Of a stretch of DNA of 64,000 nt, positions 9,242-19,150 are shown piece by piece. This stretch comes from Rhizobium pisi (lineage in GTDB: Bacteria; Pseudomonadota; Alphaproteobacteria; Rhizobiales; Rhizobiaceae): assembly GCF_003938655.1 (NCBI RefSeq), contig NZ_RJJT01000005.1:124001-188000 (forward strand), in the 5' to 3' direction. The notes under the pieces were generated by a model. It made no database searches. It worked only from the letters and a program-made list of their open reading frames with translations, and was not told the DNA's origin. Numbering within the stretch: position 1 is the stretch's first letter; each line of letters starts with the position of its first letter. Position numbers and translations under genes: made by a program.

Positions 9242-12200
9242 GTGAGCAAGCAAACCAGTGAATTTTCGCGCGACGACGCCGTGGCAGAAAGCCTCAACGG
9301 ACACGACTACAAAACCATGGCGTTCGCCGACGCCAGCGCACTGCTGGAGGTCCTCGTCGCGGTCAGGCGCGGCGACTTTTCCGTGCGCATGCGCACCGAC
9401 CTCACCGGCGTCACCGGCAAGGTCGCCGATGCGCTGAACGACATCATCGCCGCCAATCAGCGCATGGCCCAGCAGCTCGAACATGTGGGCCAGGTCGTCG
9501 GCCGGGACGGGCGAACGAGCACGCGGGTGCGCTTCGGCCTGTCGGATGGTTCCTGGTCCGAAATGGAGGGCTCGATCAACGGTCTGATCGACGATCTCCT
9601 GTGGCCGACGACGGCGGTCACGCGCACGATCACGGCGGTCGCCAAGGGTGACCTCCTGCAGACAGTGCCGCTCGATGTCGATGGGCGGGCTCTCAAGGGC
9701 GAATTCCTGCGCTCGGCCGATATCGTCAACACGATGATCAAGCAGCTGAGCGTCTTCACCTCCGAGGTGACGCGCGTCGCCCGCGAAGTCGGCACGGACG
9801 GCAAGCTCGGCGGGCAGGCGCAGGTGCCCGAGGTGACGGGCGTCTGGAAAGACCTGACCGAAAGCGTGAACTCGATGGCGTCGAACCTGACGGCGCAGGT
9901 GCGCAACATCGCGGAAGTGACGATCGCGGTGGCGAACGGCGACCTTTCGAAGAAGATCACCGTCGACGTGCGCGGCGAGATCCTACAGCTGAAGGAAGCG
10001 ATCAACACCATGGTCGACCAGCTCAGATCCTTCGCCTCGGAAGTGACGCGCGTCGCCCGCGAGGTCGGCACCGAAGGCAAGCTCGGCGGCCAGGCGCTGG
10101 TGCCGGGTGTGGCCGGCACCTGGAAGGATCTGACCGACAGCGTCAACGCCATGTGCGGCAACCTGACGGCCCAGGTGCGCAACATCGCCCAGGTGACGAC
10201 GGCCGTGGCGCGCGGCGACCTCTCGCGCAAGATCACCGTCGACGTCTCGGGCGAAATTCTGGAGCTCAAGGAAACCATCAACACGATGGTCGATCAGCTG
10301 AACGGTTTTGCCGGCGAAGTGACGCGCGTGGCGCGTGAAGTCGGCACCGAGGGCCGCCTTGGCGGCCAAGCGCAGGTGCCAGGTGTCGCCGGCACCTGGA
10401 AGGACCTGACCGACAACGTCAATTCCATGGCGTCGAACCTGACGGCCCAAGTGCGAAACATCGCCGAGGTCTCGACCGCGATCGCCAATGGCGACTTGTC
10501 GAAGAAGATCACGGTGACGGTGTCGGGCGAAATCCTCGAGCTGAAGGAAACGATCAACACCATGGTCGATCAGCTGAACGCCTTCGCCTCGGAAGTCACC
10601 CGCGTCGCCCGCGAAGTGGGGACGGAAGGGCGGCTCGGCGGTCAGGCGAACGTGCGCGGTGTGGCCGGCACCTGGAAGGACTTGACTGAAAACGTCAACT
10701 CGATGGGCGGCAACCTGACGGCGCAGGTGCGCAATATCGCCGAAGTCTCCACAGCGATCGCCAATGGCGACCTGTCGAAGAAGATCACCGTCGACGTGAA
10801 GGGCGAAATCCTCGAACTCAAGGAAACCATCAATACGATGGTCGACCAGCTGAACGCCTTCGCCTCGGAAGTGACGCGCGTTGCCCGCGAAGTGGGGACG
10901 GAAGGGCGGCTCGGCGGCCAGGCGAACGTGCGCGGCGTCGCCGGCACCTGGAAGGACTTGACCGACAGCGTCAATTCCATGGCCTCCAACCTCACCGGTC
11001 AGGTGCGCAACATCGCCGAAGTCGCGACCGCGGTCGCGCAGGGCGACCTTTCCAAGAAAATCACTGTCACAGTGTCGGGGGAAATCCTCGAACTGAAGGA
11101 GACCATCAATACAATGGTCGATCAGCTGAACGGCTTTGCCGGCGAGGTGACGCGCGTCGCCCGCGAAGTCGGCACGGAAGGCCGGCTTGGCGGCCAGGCG
11201 AACGTGCTTGGCGTCGCCGGCACCTGGAAGGACCTGACCGACAGCGTCAACTCGATGGCCGGCAACCTGACGGCGCAAGTGCGCAACATCGCCGAAGTTT
11301 CGACTGCAATCGCCAATGGCGACCTATCGAAGAAGATTACGGTGTCTGTCTCGGGCGAAATCCTCGAGCTCAAGGAAACCCTGAACACCATGGTCGACCA
11401 GCTGAACCGCTTCGCCTCGGAAGTGACGCGCGTCGCCCGCGAAGTCGGTACCGAAGGCAAGCTCGGCGGCCAGGCGCAGGTGCCGGGTGTCGCAGGCACC
11501 TGGAAGGACTTGACCGAAAACGTCAATTCCATGGCCTCCAACCTCACCGGCCAGGTGCGCAACATCGCCGAAGTGACGACGGCTGTCGCGCGCGGCGACC
11601 TGTCGCGCAAGATCACCGTCGACGTGAAGGGGGAAATCCTCGAACTGAAGAACACCATCAACACCATGGTGGATCAGCTGAACGCATTCGCCGGCGAAGT
11701 GACCCGTGTTGCCCGCGAAGTCGGCACCGAAGGCAAGCTCGGCGGCCAGGCGCAGGTCTCGGGTGTCGCCGGCACCTGGAAGGATCTGACCGACAGCGTC
11801 AACTCCATGGCCGGCAACCTGACGGCGCAGGTGCGCAACATCGCCGAGGTGGCGACCGCGATCGCCAATGGCGACCTCTCGCGCAAGATCACCGTCGACG
11901 TGCGCGGCGAAATCCTGCTTCTGAAAGATACGCTGAATACCATGGTCGATCAGCTTCGCTCCTTCGCCGGCGAAGTGACGCGTGTCGCCCGCGAAGTCGG
12001 CACCGACGGCAGGCTCGGCGGCCAAGCCGTCGTTCCCGGTGTGGCCGGCACCTGGAAGGACCTGACCGACAACGTCAATCTGCTCGCCGCAAACCTCACG
12101 ACCCAGGTTCGAAACATTGCCGAGGTGACGACGGCTGTCGCCCGCGGCGACCTCTCGCGCAAGATCACCGTCGACGTGAAAGGCGAAATTCTCGAACTGA

Positions 12201-15200
12201 AGAACACCATCAACACCATGGTGGATCAGCTCAACGCCTTCGCCGGCGAAGTGACGCGCGTCGCCCGCGAAGTCGGCACCGAAGGCAAGCTCGGCGGCCA
12301 GGCGCAGGTGCCTGGCGTCGCCGGCACTTGGAAGGATCTGACCGACACCGTCAACGTCATGGCCGCCAACCTCACCGAGCAGGTGCGCGGCATAGTCAAG
12401 GTGGTGACGGCGGTCGCGAACGGCGATCTCAAGCAGAACCTCACCGTCGCCTCCAAGGGCGAGGTGGCGGCCCTTGCCGAAACCATCAACAACATGACCA
12501 ACACGCTTGCGACCTTCGCCGATCAGGTGACCACCGTGGCGCGTGAAGTCGGCGTCGAAGGCCGCCTCGGCGGCCAGGCGAATGTTCCCGGCACCGCCGG
12601 CACCTGGAAGGATCTGACCGGCAACGTCAACCTGCTTGCCGCAAACCTGACGACGCAGGTGCGCGCCATCGCCGAAGTCGCGACCGCCGTCACCAAGGGT
12701 GACCTGACGCGGTCGATCAAGGTCGACGCGCGCGGCGAAGTGGCCGAGCTCAAGGACAATATCAATACGATGATCGACAACCTGCGCCTGACGACGGAGC
12801 GCAACACCGAGCAGGACTGGTTGAAGACCAACCTGGCGCGCTTCACCAACATGCTGCAGGGCCAGCGTGACCTGACGCTGGTCGGCAAGATGCTGCTCTC
12901 GGAGCTGGCGCCGCTCGTCGGAGCCCATCAGGGCGTCATCTACCAGGTGGATGCCGACGAGAGCCAGCCGTTCCTGTCGCTGCTGTCGGTCTATGCGCAA
13001 GGGGTCGAGGCTGCGCATCCGCCGCGGCTCGACTTCGGCCAGGGCCTCGTCGGGCAATGCGCGAGCGACGCCCGCCGCATCCTGGTCACCGACCTTCCCG
13101 ACAATGTCGTCCCGATCAGTTCCGGCGTGTTCACCACTCTGCCGCGAAGCGCCATCGTCCTGCCCGTGCATTTCGAGGGGCAGGTGAAGGCGGTGATCGA
13201 GCTTGCCTCCGCAGGCGAATTCACCGAGCTGCAGCTCTCCTTCCTCGACCAGCTGACGACATCGATCGGTATCGTCCTCAACTCGATCGAAGCGACCATG
13301 CAGACCGAAGGCCTGCTCAAGCAATCCCAGCAGCTCGCCGCCGAACTGCAGACGCAGCAGCGCGAACTGCAGCAGACCAACGAACAGCTGGGACAAAAGG
13401 CGCAGCAGCTGGAAGAACGCAACGTCGAGGTCGAGGCGAAGAACCAGGAAATCGAGCAGGCCCGCCGCGCGCTCGAGGAAAAGGCAACCGAGCTTGCGCT
13501 GACATCGAAGTACAAGTCGGAATTCCTCGCCAACATGTCGCACGAGCTGCGCACGCCTTTGAATTCGATCCTCATCCTCGGCCAGCAGCTCGGAGAAAAC
13601 CCCGATGGAAACCTGTCGGGAAAGCAGGTCGAGTTCGCCAAGACCATCCACGGCGCCGGCACCGATCTCTTGAACCTCATCAGCGACATCCTCGATCTCT
13701 CCAAGATCGAGTCCGGCACGGTCTCGGTCGATGCCGAGGAAATCTTCGTCAGCAACCTGCTCGAAGTCATGGCACGGCCGTTCCGGCACGAGGCCGAAAA
13801 CCGCAATCTGTCCTTTGCGGTCGAGGTCGGCGCCGATGTGACGAAGAGCATCATCACCGACTCGAAGCGACTGCAGCAGATCCTCAAGAACCTCCTGTCG
13901 AACGCCTTCAAGTTTACCGCGCAGGGCGGCGTCACGCTGCGCGTCGCATCGGCAACGAGTGGCTGGTCGCCCGAACATCCTTCGCTCCGGCATGCGCCCT
14001 CGGTCATCGCCTTCGAGGTCGTCGATACCGGCATCGGCATCCCGCCGGAGAAGCAGCGCATCATCTTCGAGGCCTTCCAGCAGGCGGATGCCTCGACGAG
14101 CCGCAAATATGGCGGCACTGGCCTGGGTCTGGCAATCAGCCGCGAGCTGGCGAACCTGCTCGGCGGTGAGATCCAGCTGCGCAGCACGCCGGGCGTCGGC
14201 AGCACCTTCGTCCTCTACCTGCCGCTCACCTATGTCGGCGCCGGCGCGGTCGCGCCGAAGCCTGTTGCGACGCCGGCAAATGTCGTGGAATTCGCCGAGG
14301 CGGCGGCGAGCCGCCGTGCCGAAAAAACCACGGAGCATGTCGCGGACGACCGTCACCGGATCGAGCATGGCGACTCCGTGCTACTCGTCGTCGAGGACGA
14401 TGCGCATTACGCCCGCGTCCTCGTCGATCTCGCCCGCGACAACGGCTTCAAGGTGCTGGTCGCGATGCGCGGCAGCGACGCGCTCGCTCTCGCGCAGGAA
14501 TACAGGCCGGCGGCGATCTCGCTCGATATCTTCCTGCCCGACATGCTCGGCTGGACGGTGCTGAGCCAGCTCAAGCAGAATTCGCAGACGCGGCACATTC
14601 CGGTGCAGATCATCAGCCTCGACGAAGACCGCCAGCATGGGCTGACGCGCGGCGCCTTCGCCTTCATGAGCAAGCCGACGACGCCTGAGGGACTCGGCAA
14701 GGCGCTGTCGCGGCTGAAGGCCTATGCCGAGCCGCGCCGCAAGCACCTGCTGCTCGTGGAGGATAACGAAGCCGAACGCCTGAGCGTCACAGCCCTTCTC
14801 GGGCACGACGACATCGACATAACGAGCGTCGGATCGGGATCGGAGGCGCTCGCCATACTCCGGCAAGGTTCCGCCGACTGTGTCGTGCTCGACCTTTCCC
14901 TTCCCGATATGTCCGGCTTCGAAGTGCTGGAGCAGATACGTGACAATGACGAGATCGCCGAAGTGCCGGTGGTCGTCTTCACCGGCCGCGAGCTTTCCCC
15001 AGAGGAGGACGCGACGCTGCACAGTATGGCCCGCAGCGTGGTGGTGAAGGGCGTCGAGTCGCCCGAACGCCTGCTCGACGAGACGGCGCTGTTCCTACAC
15101 CGGGTCGTCGCCGACCTGCCGGCGGCAAAGCAGGCGACGCTGCAAGAGCTGCACAGCTCCGACGAGGATCTCGTCGGCGAAACCGTGCTGCTCGTCGACG

Positions 15201-15544
15201 ACGACGCCCGCAACATCTTCGCGCTGAGCAGCGTCCTCGAACGCCGCGGCATGAGGGTGCTAACCGCAACGACCGGCAGCGAGGCGATTGACGTCATCAA
15301 CAACGAACCCTCCGTCGCCATCGTGTTGATGGACATCATGATGCCCGGGATGGACGGCTACGAGACGATGCAGGTCATCCGCTCGGAGCCGCGCTTCCGG
15401 CGGCTGCCGATCCTGGCGCTGACGGCCAAGGCGATGAAGGGCGACCGCGAGAAATGCCTGGAGGCGGGCGCCTCGGACTATCTGGCGAAGCCCGTCAACA
15501 CCGAGCAGCTTCTGTCGGCGCTTCGCATGTGGCTGCATCGCTGA
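9242..15544 (+). CDS. Giant soluble poly-HAMP hybrid histidine kinase (2100 aa)
   Basis: A cytoplasmic phosphorelay kinase with no membrane helix. After an N-terminal HAMP-like lead-in (1-171) come 11 tandem 92-residue units (172-1183), each a pair of HAMP-type modules with the core [27 protein letters not shown] and [13 protein letters not shown] domain follows (about 1200-1350), then a coiled coil (about 1360-1428) and HisKA with phospho-His1434 ([11 protein letters not shown]). The HATPase domain has [15 protein letters not shown] and [10 protein letters not shown], and three receiver domains carry phospho-acceptors Asp1762, Asp1884 and Asp2031. The architecture resembles fungal group III (Nik1/Os-1) osmosensing kinases. 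It starts at a GTG with AGGGGG upstream. A second hybrid kinase, broken here, follows after 10 bp and is probably co-transcribed. The signal is unknown; osmotic or general stress is an inference. Confidence 0.93.
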   Translation: MSKQTSEFSRDDAVAESLNGHDYKTMAFADASALLEVLVAVRRGDFSVRMRTDLTGVTGKVADALNDIIAANQRMAQQLEHVGQVVGRDGRTSTRVRFGLSDGSWSEMEGSINGLIDDLLWPTTAVTRTITAVAKGDLLQTVPLDVDGRALKGEFLRSADIVNTMIKQLSVFTSEVTRVAREVGTDGKLGGQAQVPEVTGVWKDLTESVNSMASNLTAQVRNIAEVTIAVANGDLSKKITVDVRGEILQLKEAINTMVDQLRSFASEVTRVAREVGTEGKLGGQALVPGVAGTWKDLTDSVNAMCGNLTAQVRNIAQVTTAVARGDLSRKITVDVSGEILELKETINTMVDQLNGFAGEVTRVAREVGTEGRLGGQAQVPGVAGTWKDLTDNVNSMASNLTAQVRNIAEVSTAIANGDLSKKITVTVSGEILELKETINTMVDQLNAFASEVTRVAREVGTEGRLGGQANVRGVAGTWKDLTENVNSMGGNLTAQVRNIAEVSTAIANGDLSKKITVDVKGEILELKETINTMVDQLNAFASEVTRVAREVGTEGRLGGQANVRGVAGTWKDLTDSVNSMASNLTGQVRNIAEVATAVAQGDLSKKITVTVSGEILELKETINTMVDQLNGFAGEVTRVAREVGTEGRLGGQANVLGVAGTWKDLTDSVNSMAGNLTAQVRNIAEVSTAIANGDLSKKITVSVSGEILELKETLNTMVDQLNRFASEVTRVAREVGTEGKLGGQAQVPGVAGTWKDLTENVNSMASNLTGQVRNIAEVTTAVARGDLSRKITVDVKGEILELKNTINTMVDQLNAFAGEVTRVAREVGTEGKLGGQAQVSGVAGTWKDLTDSVNSMAGNLTAQVRNIAEVATAIANGDLSRKITVDVRGEILLLKDTLNTMVDQLRSFAGEVTRVAREVGTDGRLGGQAVVPGVAGTWKDLTDNVNLLAANLTTQVRNIAEVTTAVARGDLSRKITVDVKGEILELKNTINTMVDQLNAFAGEVTRVAREVGTEGKLGGQAQVPGVAGTWKDLTDTVNVMAANLTEQVRGIVKVVTAVANGDLKQNLTVASKGEVAALAETINNMTNTLATFADQVTTVAREVGVEGRLGGQANVPGTAGTWKDLTGNVNLLAANLTTQVRAIAEVATAVTKGDLTRSIKVDARGEVAELKDNINTMIDNLRLTTERNTEQDWLKTNLARFTNMLQGQRDLTLVGKMLLSELAPLVGAHQGVIYQVDADESQPFLSLLSVYAQGVEAAHPPRLDFGQGLVGQCASDARRILVTDLPDNVVPISSGVFTTLPRSAIVLPVHFEGQVKAVIELASAGEFTELQLSFLDQLTTSIGIVLNSIEATMQTEGLLKQSQQLAAELQTQQRELQQTNEQLGQKAQQLEERNVEVEAKNQEIEQARRALEEKATELALTSKYKSEFLANMSHELRTPLNSILILGQQLGENPDGNLSGKQVEFAKTIHGAGTDLLNLISDILDLSKIESGTVSVDAEEIFVSNLLEVMARPFRHEAENRNLSFAVEVGADVTKSIITDSKRLQQILKNLLSNAFKFTAQGGVTLRVASATSGWSPEHPSLRHAPSVIAFEVVDTGIGIPPEKQRIIFEAFQQADASTSRKYGGTGLGLAISRELANLLGGEIQLRSTPGVGSTFVLYLPLTYVGAGAVAPKPVATPANVVEFAEAAASRRAEKTTEHVADDRHRIEHGDSVLLVVEDDAHYARVLVDLARDNGFKVLVAMRGSDALALAQEYRPAAISLDIFLPDMLGWTVLSQLKQNSQTRHIPVQIISLDEDRQHGLTRGAFAFMSKPTTPEGLGKALSRLKAYAEPRRKHLLLVEDNEAERLSVTALLGHDDIDITSVGSGSEALAILRQGSADCVVLDLSLPDMSGFEVLEQIRDNDEIAEVPVVVFTGRELSPEEDATLHSMARSVVVKGVESPERLLDETALFLHRVVADLPAAKQATLQELHSSDEDLVGETVLLVDDDARNIFALSSVLERRGMRVLTATTGSEAIDVINNEPSVAIVLMDIMMPGMDGYETMQVIRSEPRFRRLPILALTAKAMKGDREKCLEAGASDYLAKPVNTEQLLSALRMWLHR
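9755..12790 (+). repeat. Eleven tandem 276-bp coding repeats (92-residue HAMP units)
   Basis: Eleven in-frame copies of a 276-bp unit run back to back inside the giant kinase gene. The first copy begins FTSEVTRV and the last ends NTMIDNLRL. Internal copies are close to identical in protein and very similar in DNA; the first and the last two are the most divergent. The array is a likely substrate for copy-number change by homologous recombination or replication slippage. Confidence 0.93.
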
Positions 15545-15554
15545 GGGGCTGGCC

Positions 15555-17230
15555 ATGAACCCCGTCAACATCCTCCTCGTCGACGACCAGCCCGCGAAGC
15601 TCCTGAGTTATGAGGTCATCCTCGAAGAACTCGAAGAGAACCTCATCAAGGCGCAGTCCGCCCGCGAGGCCTTCGAGCACCTGCTGCGCACCGAGATCGC
15701 CGTGATCCTCGTCGATGTCTGCATGCCCGAGCAGGATGGTTTCGAGCTCGTCAGCATGATCCGCCAGCATCCGCGCTACCAGAACACGCCGATCATCTTC
15801 GTTTCCGCCGTCATGCTGGCCGAACCCGACCGGCTGCGCGGCTATGCGGTCGGTGCGGTCGACTATGTCTCCGTTCCCATCGTGCCCGAAGTGCTGAGGG
15901 CCAAGGTCCGGGTCTTTGCCGATCTCTACAGGAAGACGCGCGAACTCGAACGCCTGAACGCCGATCTGGAGGCCCGGGTGCGCCAGCGCACCGCCGAACT
16001 CGAAACCTCGGCGGCGCAGCTGCGTGAACTCAACGAGGATCTCGAGCACCGGATCGACCAGAGGACGCGCGAGCGCGAGGAGGCGCTGGCCCAGCTCTTC
16101 AAGCGCAGAAGCTCGACACGATCGGCCACCTGACGGGCGGCGTGGCGCATGACTTCAACAATCTCCTGATGGCGGTGCTTGGCAGCCTCAACCTGCTGAA
16201 GAAGCGGCTTCCCGCCGATGAGCGCAGCGAACGCCTGGTGACGAACGCGATCCAGGCGGCCGAGCGCGGCACGGCGCTGACCCAGCGCCTGCTAGCCTTC
16301 GCGCGCCGACAGGAACTGAAACCGCAGGCGATCGATTTTCTCAGGCTGTTCGAAAACGTCGAGGATCTCCTCGCCAAGGCGGTCGGACCGCGCATCGAAA
16401 TCCACAAGCGCATCCCGGCCGATCTGCCGCCGTTGCTGGTGGACAGCAATCAGCTGGAACTGGCGTTGCTCAATCTCTTCGTCAATGCGCGGGACGCGCT
16501 GGAAAGCGGCGGTGCTGTGACCGTGGCCGCCGCTCGGGCCGAAGAGGCGCCGTTGCCCGGTCTTGCGGGCGGGAATTACATCAGAATATCGGTGTCGGAC
16601 GACGGCGAAGGCATGGACGAGGCAACTGTCTCACGCGCCGCCGAACCGTTTTTTACCACGAAGGGTGTCGGCAAGGGCACCGGTCTCGGCCTGTCGATGG
16701 TTCACGGCCTGGCGGCGCAATCCGGCGGCTCGATCCAGATATCGAGCACGCGAGGAAAAGGCACGACCGTTTCCCTCTGGCTTCCCGTCGCCGAGGCCCT
16801 CGCGAAGGCGCCTCCTGTCGCCGAGCCTCCGATGGCGGAGGCGCCGAAACCGGTGTCGAGATCCCTTGCCATATTGGTGGTCGATGACGACGCTCTCGTC
16901 AGGACCGGAACCGTGGCGATGCTGGAAGACCTCGGCCACCTGCCGCGGGAAGCCTCTTCTGCTTCGCAGGCCCTGGAATTTCTGTCCGGCGGCCAGGATT
17001 GCGACCTCGTCATCACCGATCATGCCATGCCCGGCATGACGGGCGCCGAACTCGCGCGCCACCTTCGCTCCTCCTTCCCCGGCCTGCCCGTCATCCTCGC
17101 TTCGGGCTATGCCGAGCTGTCCGAAGACAATGCGCTCGGCCGGATGCTCAGGATGACGAAGCCGTTCACGCAGGAACAGCTTCAGGTGGCGATGGACAAG
17201 GCACTGTCTGGCAAAGTCGCGGCGGCTTGA
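15555..17230 (+). pseudogene. Hybrid histidine kinase (REC-HisKA-HATPase-REC) with one-base frameshift
   Basis: Two frames encode one protein. 15555-16133 gives a receiver domain (acceptor Asp54 in ILVDVCMPEQDG) and a coiled coil, then stops shortly after LAQLF. 16142-17230 continues in another frame with the H-box (VAHDFNN), N-box (NLFVNARDAL), ATP lid (SDDGEGM, GTGLGLSM) and a C-terminal receiver (DLVITDHAMPGMTG). Inserting one base between 16100 and 16101 restores the family sequence around the H-box (LDTIGHLTGGVAHDFNN) and a single 558-codon frame. Either the gene is disrupted or the read has an error. It lies 10 bp after the giant kinase and its N-terminal receiver may be that kinase's partner. 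Confidence 0.88.
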
Positions 17231-17274
17231 TGAACTCGGACGCCGCGCCGGTGACAATGAAACGCTAGGCCGCT

Positions 17275-18114
17275 TCAGAGTTCTTCTTCGGCGACAGTGA
17301 ACCTTTGGCTGTGGCTGGCCTTTGTCAATTTGCCATCCTCGTCGATCTCAGCCAGCTCCTCGCCTTCATGCCGCACGCTCATGAAGGCTACGATCGTGAC
17401 GATCGCGGCGAGGAAGATTGCACTCGTTATGATCGTGCCGAAACCGAGGCCGCCATATTGTGCGGGCTGAGACATCAGGTCGCCGAACGAAGCACCGAGA
17501 GGCCTTGTCAGAATGTAGACCAGCCAGAAGGCAAGTATCGGATCGAGACCCAAGAAGAAGTAGCCGATGGCAAGCGAGATGATGATCATGCCGAACAGGA
17601 CGCCGGTAGCCAGGTATCCCAGCGCGAATTTTTCGGCCACCAGATCGCCGGCGGCCGTGCCAAGCGCGAAGGTGAACAGAATGGCGAGCCAATAGAAAGC
17701 CTCGCGCCGCCCGGTGAATATGGAGTGGATCGAAAGAGTCCGCTCCGTCTGGAACCACACCAGGAAAGTCAGCGCCAGGGCGATCGAGAAAGCAGTCGTC
17801 GTAGCCAGCAGCGGCACATGGAAATTGTCGACCAGATTGTCGGTAATCAACGTGCCGACGATGCTGATCAGCACCACGGAAAGCCAGTAGGCGGCGGGAA
17901 CATATTTCTTCTGCGCAAATTGCCAGACCAATGCGACCGCCAGAATTGCCGACATGATCAGCGATGTCGCCGTCAGCCCTAAACCCATCTGTACATTGAG
18001 ATAGTCGGCCGCCGTTTCACCCATGGTGACAGCCATCAGTTTAATGAGCCAGAAATCCGTCGTGACGCGGGGAACGCGATTGTAAACAGCAGCTTTGGTG
18101 GTCGGTGCAGACAT
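17275..18114 (-). CDS. COG4705-like multi-pass membrane protein
   Basis: The 279-residue inner-membrane protein has about eight hydrophobic helices with conserved loops (RVPRVTTDFWLIKLMAVTMGET; TDNLVDNFHV; YILTRPLGASFGDL), characteristic of the uncharacterised membrane-anchored COG4705 family. Related proteins are often annotated near metal-stress genes, but the function is unknown. The C-terminus is a short charged cytoplasmic tail. It lies 65 bp downstream of a small secreted protein on the same strand and converges with the broken kinase. Confidence 0.8.
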   Translation of the reverse strand: MSAPTTKAAVYNRVPRVTTDFWLIKLMAVTMGETAADYLNVQMGLGLTATSLIMSAILAVALVWQFAQKKYVPAAYWLSVVLISIVGTLITDNLVDNFHVPLLATTTAFSIALALTFLVWFQTERTLSIHSIFTGRREAFYWLAILFTFALGTAAGDLVAEKFALGYLATGVLFGMIIISLAIGYFFLGLDPILAFWLVYILTRPLGASFGDLMSQPAQYGGLGFGTIITSAIFLAAIVTIVAFMSVRHEGEELAEIDEDGKLTKASHSQRFTVAEEEL

Positions 18115-18179
18115 AGCGAGTATCCTTGCATGGGCGCTGAACGTCCCGGAGGGCAGTTCGGGGGCGAGCAGCCGCCCGC

Positions 18180-18569
18180 CTATTGAGCAGGCTGAGCCGG
18201 ATTGTTGAGAACCGCCATAAGAGCGGTGAGCGCTTTGCTGACTTTGTCAGCCGACGGAGCGGATTGACGCAGTGCCTTCAGCGCCGCGTCAGAGGCGGCG
18301 TCTATATTGTTCCAGTCATTCTGGTTTAGCGGCCGGATTGCGGTCTCGGCCTGGTCCCACGCCGTTTCATAGTCGGTGATGCGCTTTGCAGCGCTGGCGA
18401 GGTCGCCTTTGGAAGCGAGGGTCTGGACATCAGCTATGATCGTCTTGAATGGCGACAGATCGCCGAGGCTCGCCGTTTTGGCGGGTGCGGTACTGGCGTA
18501 AAGTTCAAAACTCGTGAAGGCCGCCACCGGAGCGGCAATGAGCGCGATGGCAAGAAAAATCTGTCTCAT
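18180..18569 (-). CDS. Small secreted helical protein, unknown function
   Basis: A 129-residue protein with an N-terminal hydrophobic signal segment (MRQIFLAIALIAAPVAAF) and a predicted helical, Ala/Lys/Asp-rich periplasmic domain (ASAAKRITDYETAWDQAETAIRPL). The ATG at 18569 is preferred because it places the signal peptide at the N-terminus; the longer frame to 18692 adds a basic, unstructured 41-residue extension. It is probably co-transcribed with the COG4705-like membrane protein. I do not recognise a named family. Confidence 0.7.
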   Translation of the reverse strand: MRQIFLAIALIAAPVAAFTSFELYASTAPAKTASLGDLSPFKTIIADVQTLASKGDLASAAKRITDYETAWDQAETAIRPLNQNDWNNIDAASDAALKALRQSAPSADKVSKALTALMAVLNNPAQPAQ

Positions 18570-18817
18570 CAGTGGATTTCCCCTGAATTCTGGCGATGCA
18601 AGGAAGGCATCACTTCCGTTCGCCGGTTGAATGGCCCGCCTGCGGTAGCGCGATACGCTCGCTGCTCTCCCGTTGACGGTCGGTTCGCCCACCGTGATTA
18701 CGCGGGTTCAATTAGATGAGAATTAGGGCGGAGGTCGGCGTGGTGCCGGGCACAATCAGTCGGTTGCCAATCGCGCGAGAAAGCAGCGGCCGGTAATGGC
18801 ACCGGCCGCCGCAACCT
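18570..18817. other. 248-bp intergenic interval
   Basis: No coding signal was found here. It holds the terminator-like hairpin of the DUF1344 gene at its left-hand end in gene order (18786-18809) and the unmapped promoter of the secreted-protein operon. The stretch around 18708-18730 is AT-rich. Confidence 0.5.
18786..18809 (-). terminator. Terminator-like hairpin after the DUF1344 gene
   Basis: A perfect 9-bp stem GCGGCCGGT / ACCGGCCGC with a six-base loop lies 8 bp beyond the stop codon at 18818 on the minus strand, followed there by TGCTTTCTC. The stem is strong but the T-tract is weak. Confidence 0.55.
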
Positions 18818-19069
18818 TCACTTCTGCGGAACCAGATGTGAAACGACCGCCTTACCGCCCTTGTCCGCGTAGGTTAGCCGGACCTTCTCGCCGATACGGA
18901 GTTTGGTGTCTTCGATCCCTTCGGGCAGGGTATAGGTTTTGCCGCCCGACAGCGTGATCGTGTCGGCATTCTTGCTGATTGCACTAATCGTGCCGGACAC
19001 GTGGGCAGCGAATGCGGCACTGATCGGCGCCAGCACCAGCATCGCGGCAATGATCATTTGCGATTTCAT
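18818..19069 (-). CDS. DUF1344-type small periplasmic protein
   Basis: An 83-residue protein with a signal peptide (MKSQMIIAAMLVLAPISAAFA) and a single small beta domain (VSGTISAISKNADTITLSGG; TYTLPEGI; GEKVRLTYADKGGK), typical of the DUF1344 proteins common in rhizobia. It is expected to be periplasmic; the function is not known. It is monocistronic, with a strong hairpin downstream. Its start lies 81 bp from the stop of the FtsX permease on the same strand. Confidence 0.8.
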   Translation of the reverse strand: MKSQMIIAAMLVLAPISAAFAAHVSGTISAISKNADTITLSGGKTYTLPEGIEDTKLRIGEKVRLTYADKGGKAVVSHLVPQK

Positions 19070-19150
19070 CCTCTTCTTTTCCTTTCAATGTTTCGGCCGC
19101 CGGTTATCATTTCCCGCAATGGCGACATGAGTTGCGAGGAAAGCAGGTTC

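Noticed and set aside
9755..12790. Possible CRISPR or satellite array
   Set aside because: The repeat unit is 276 bp, in frame and without spacers; it encodes HAMP modules.
11324..14368. Long minus-strand open frame (1014 codons) opposite the HAMP array
   Set aside because: It lies wholly antisense to the giant kinase, follows its codon bias, lacks a ribosome site and repeats the array in mirror form, so it is a shadow.
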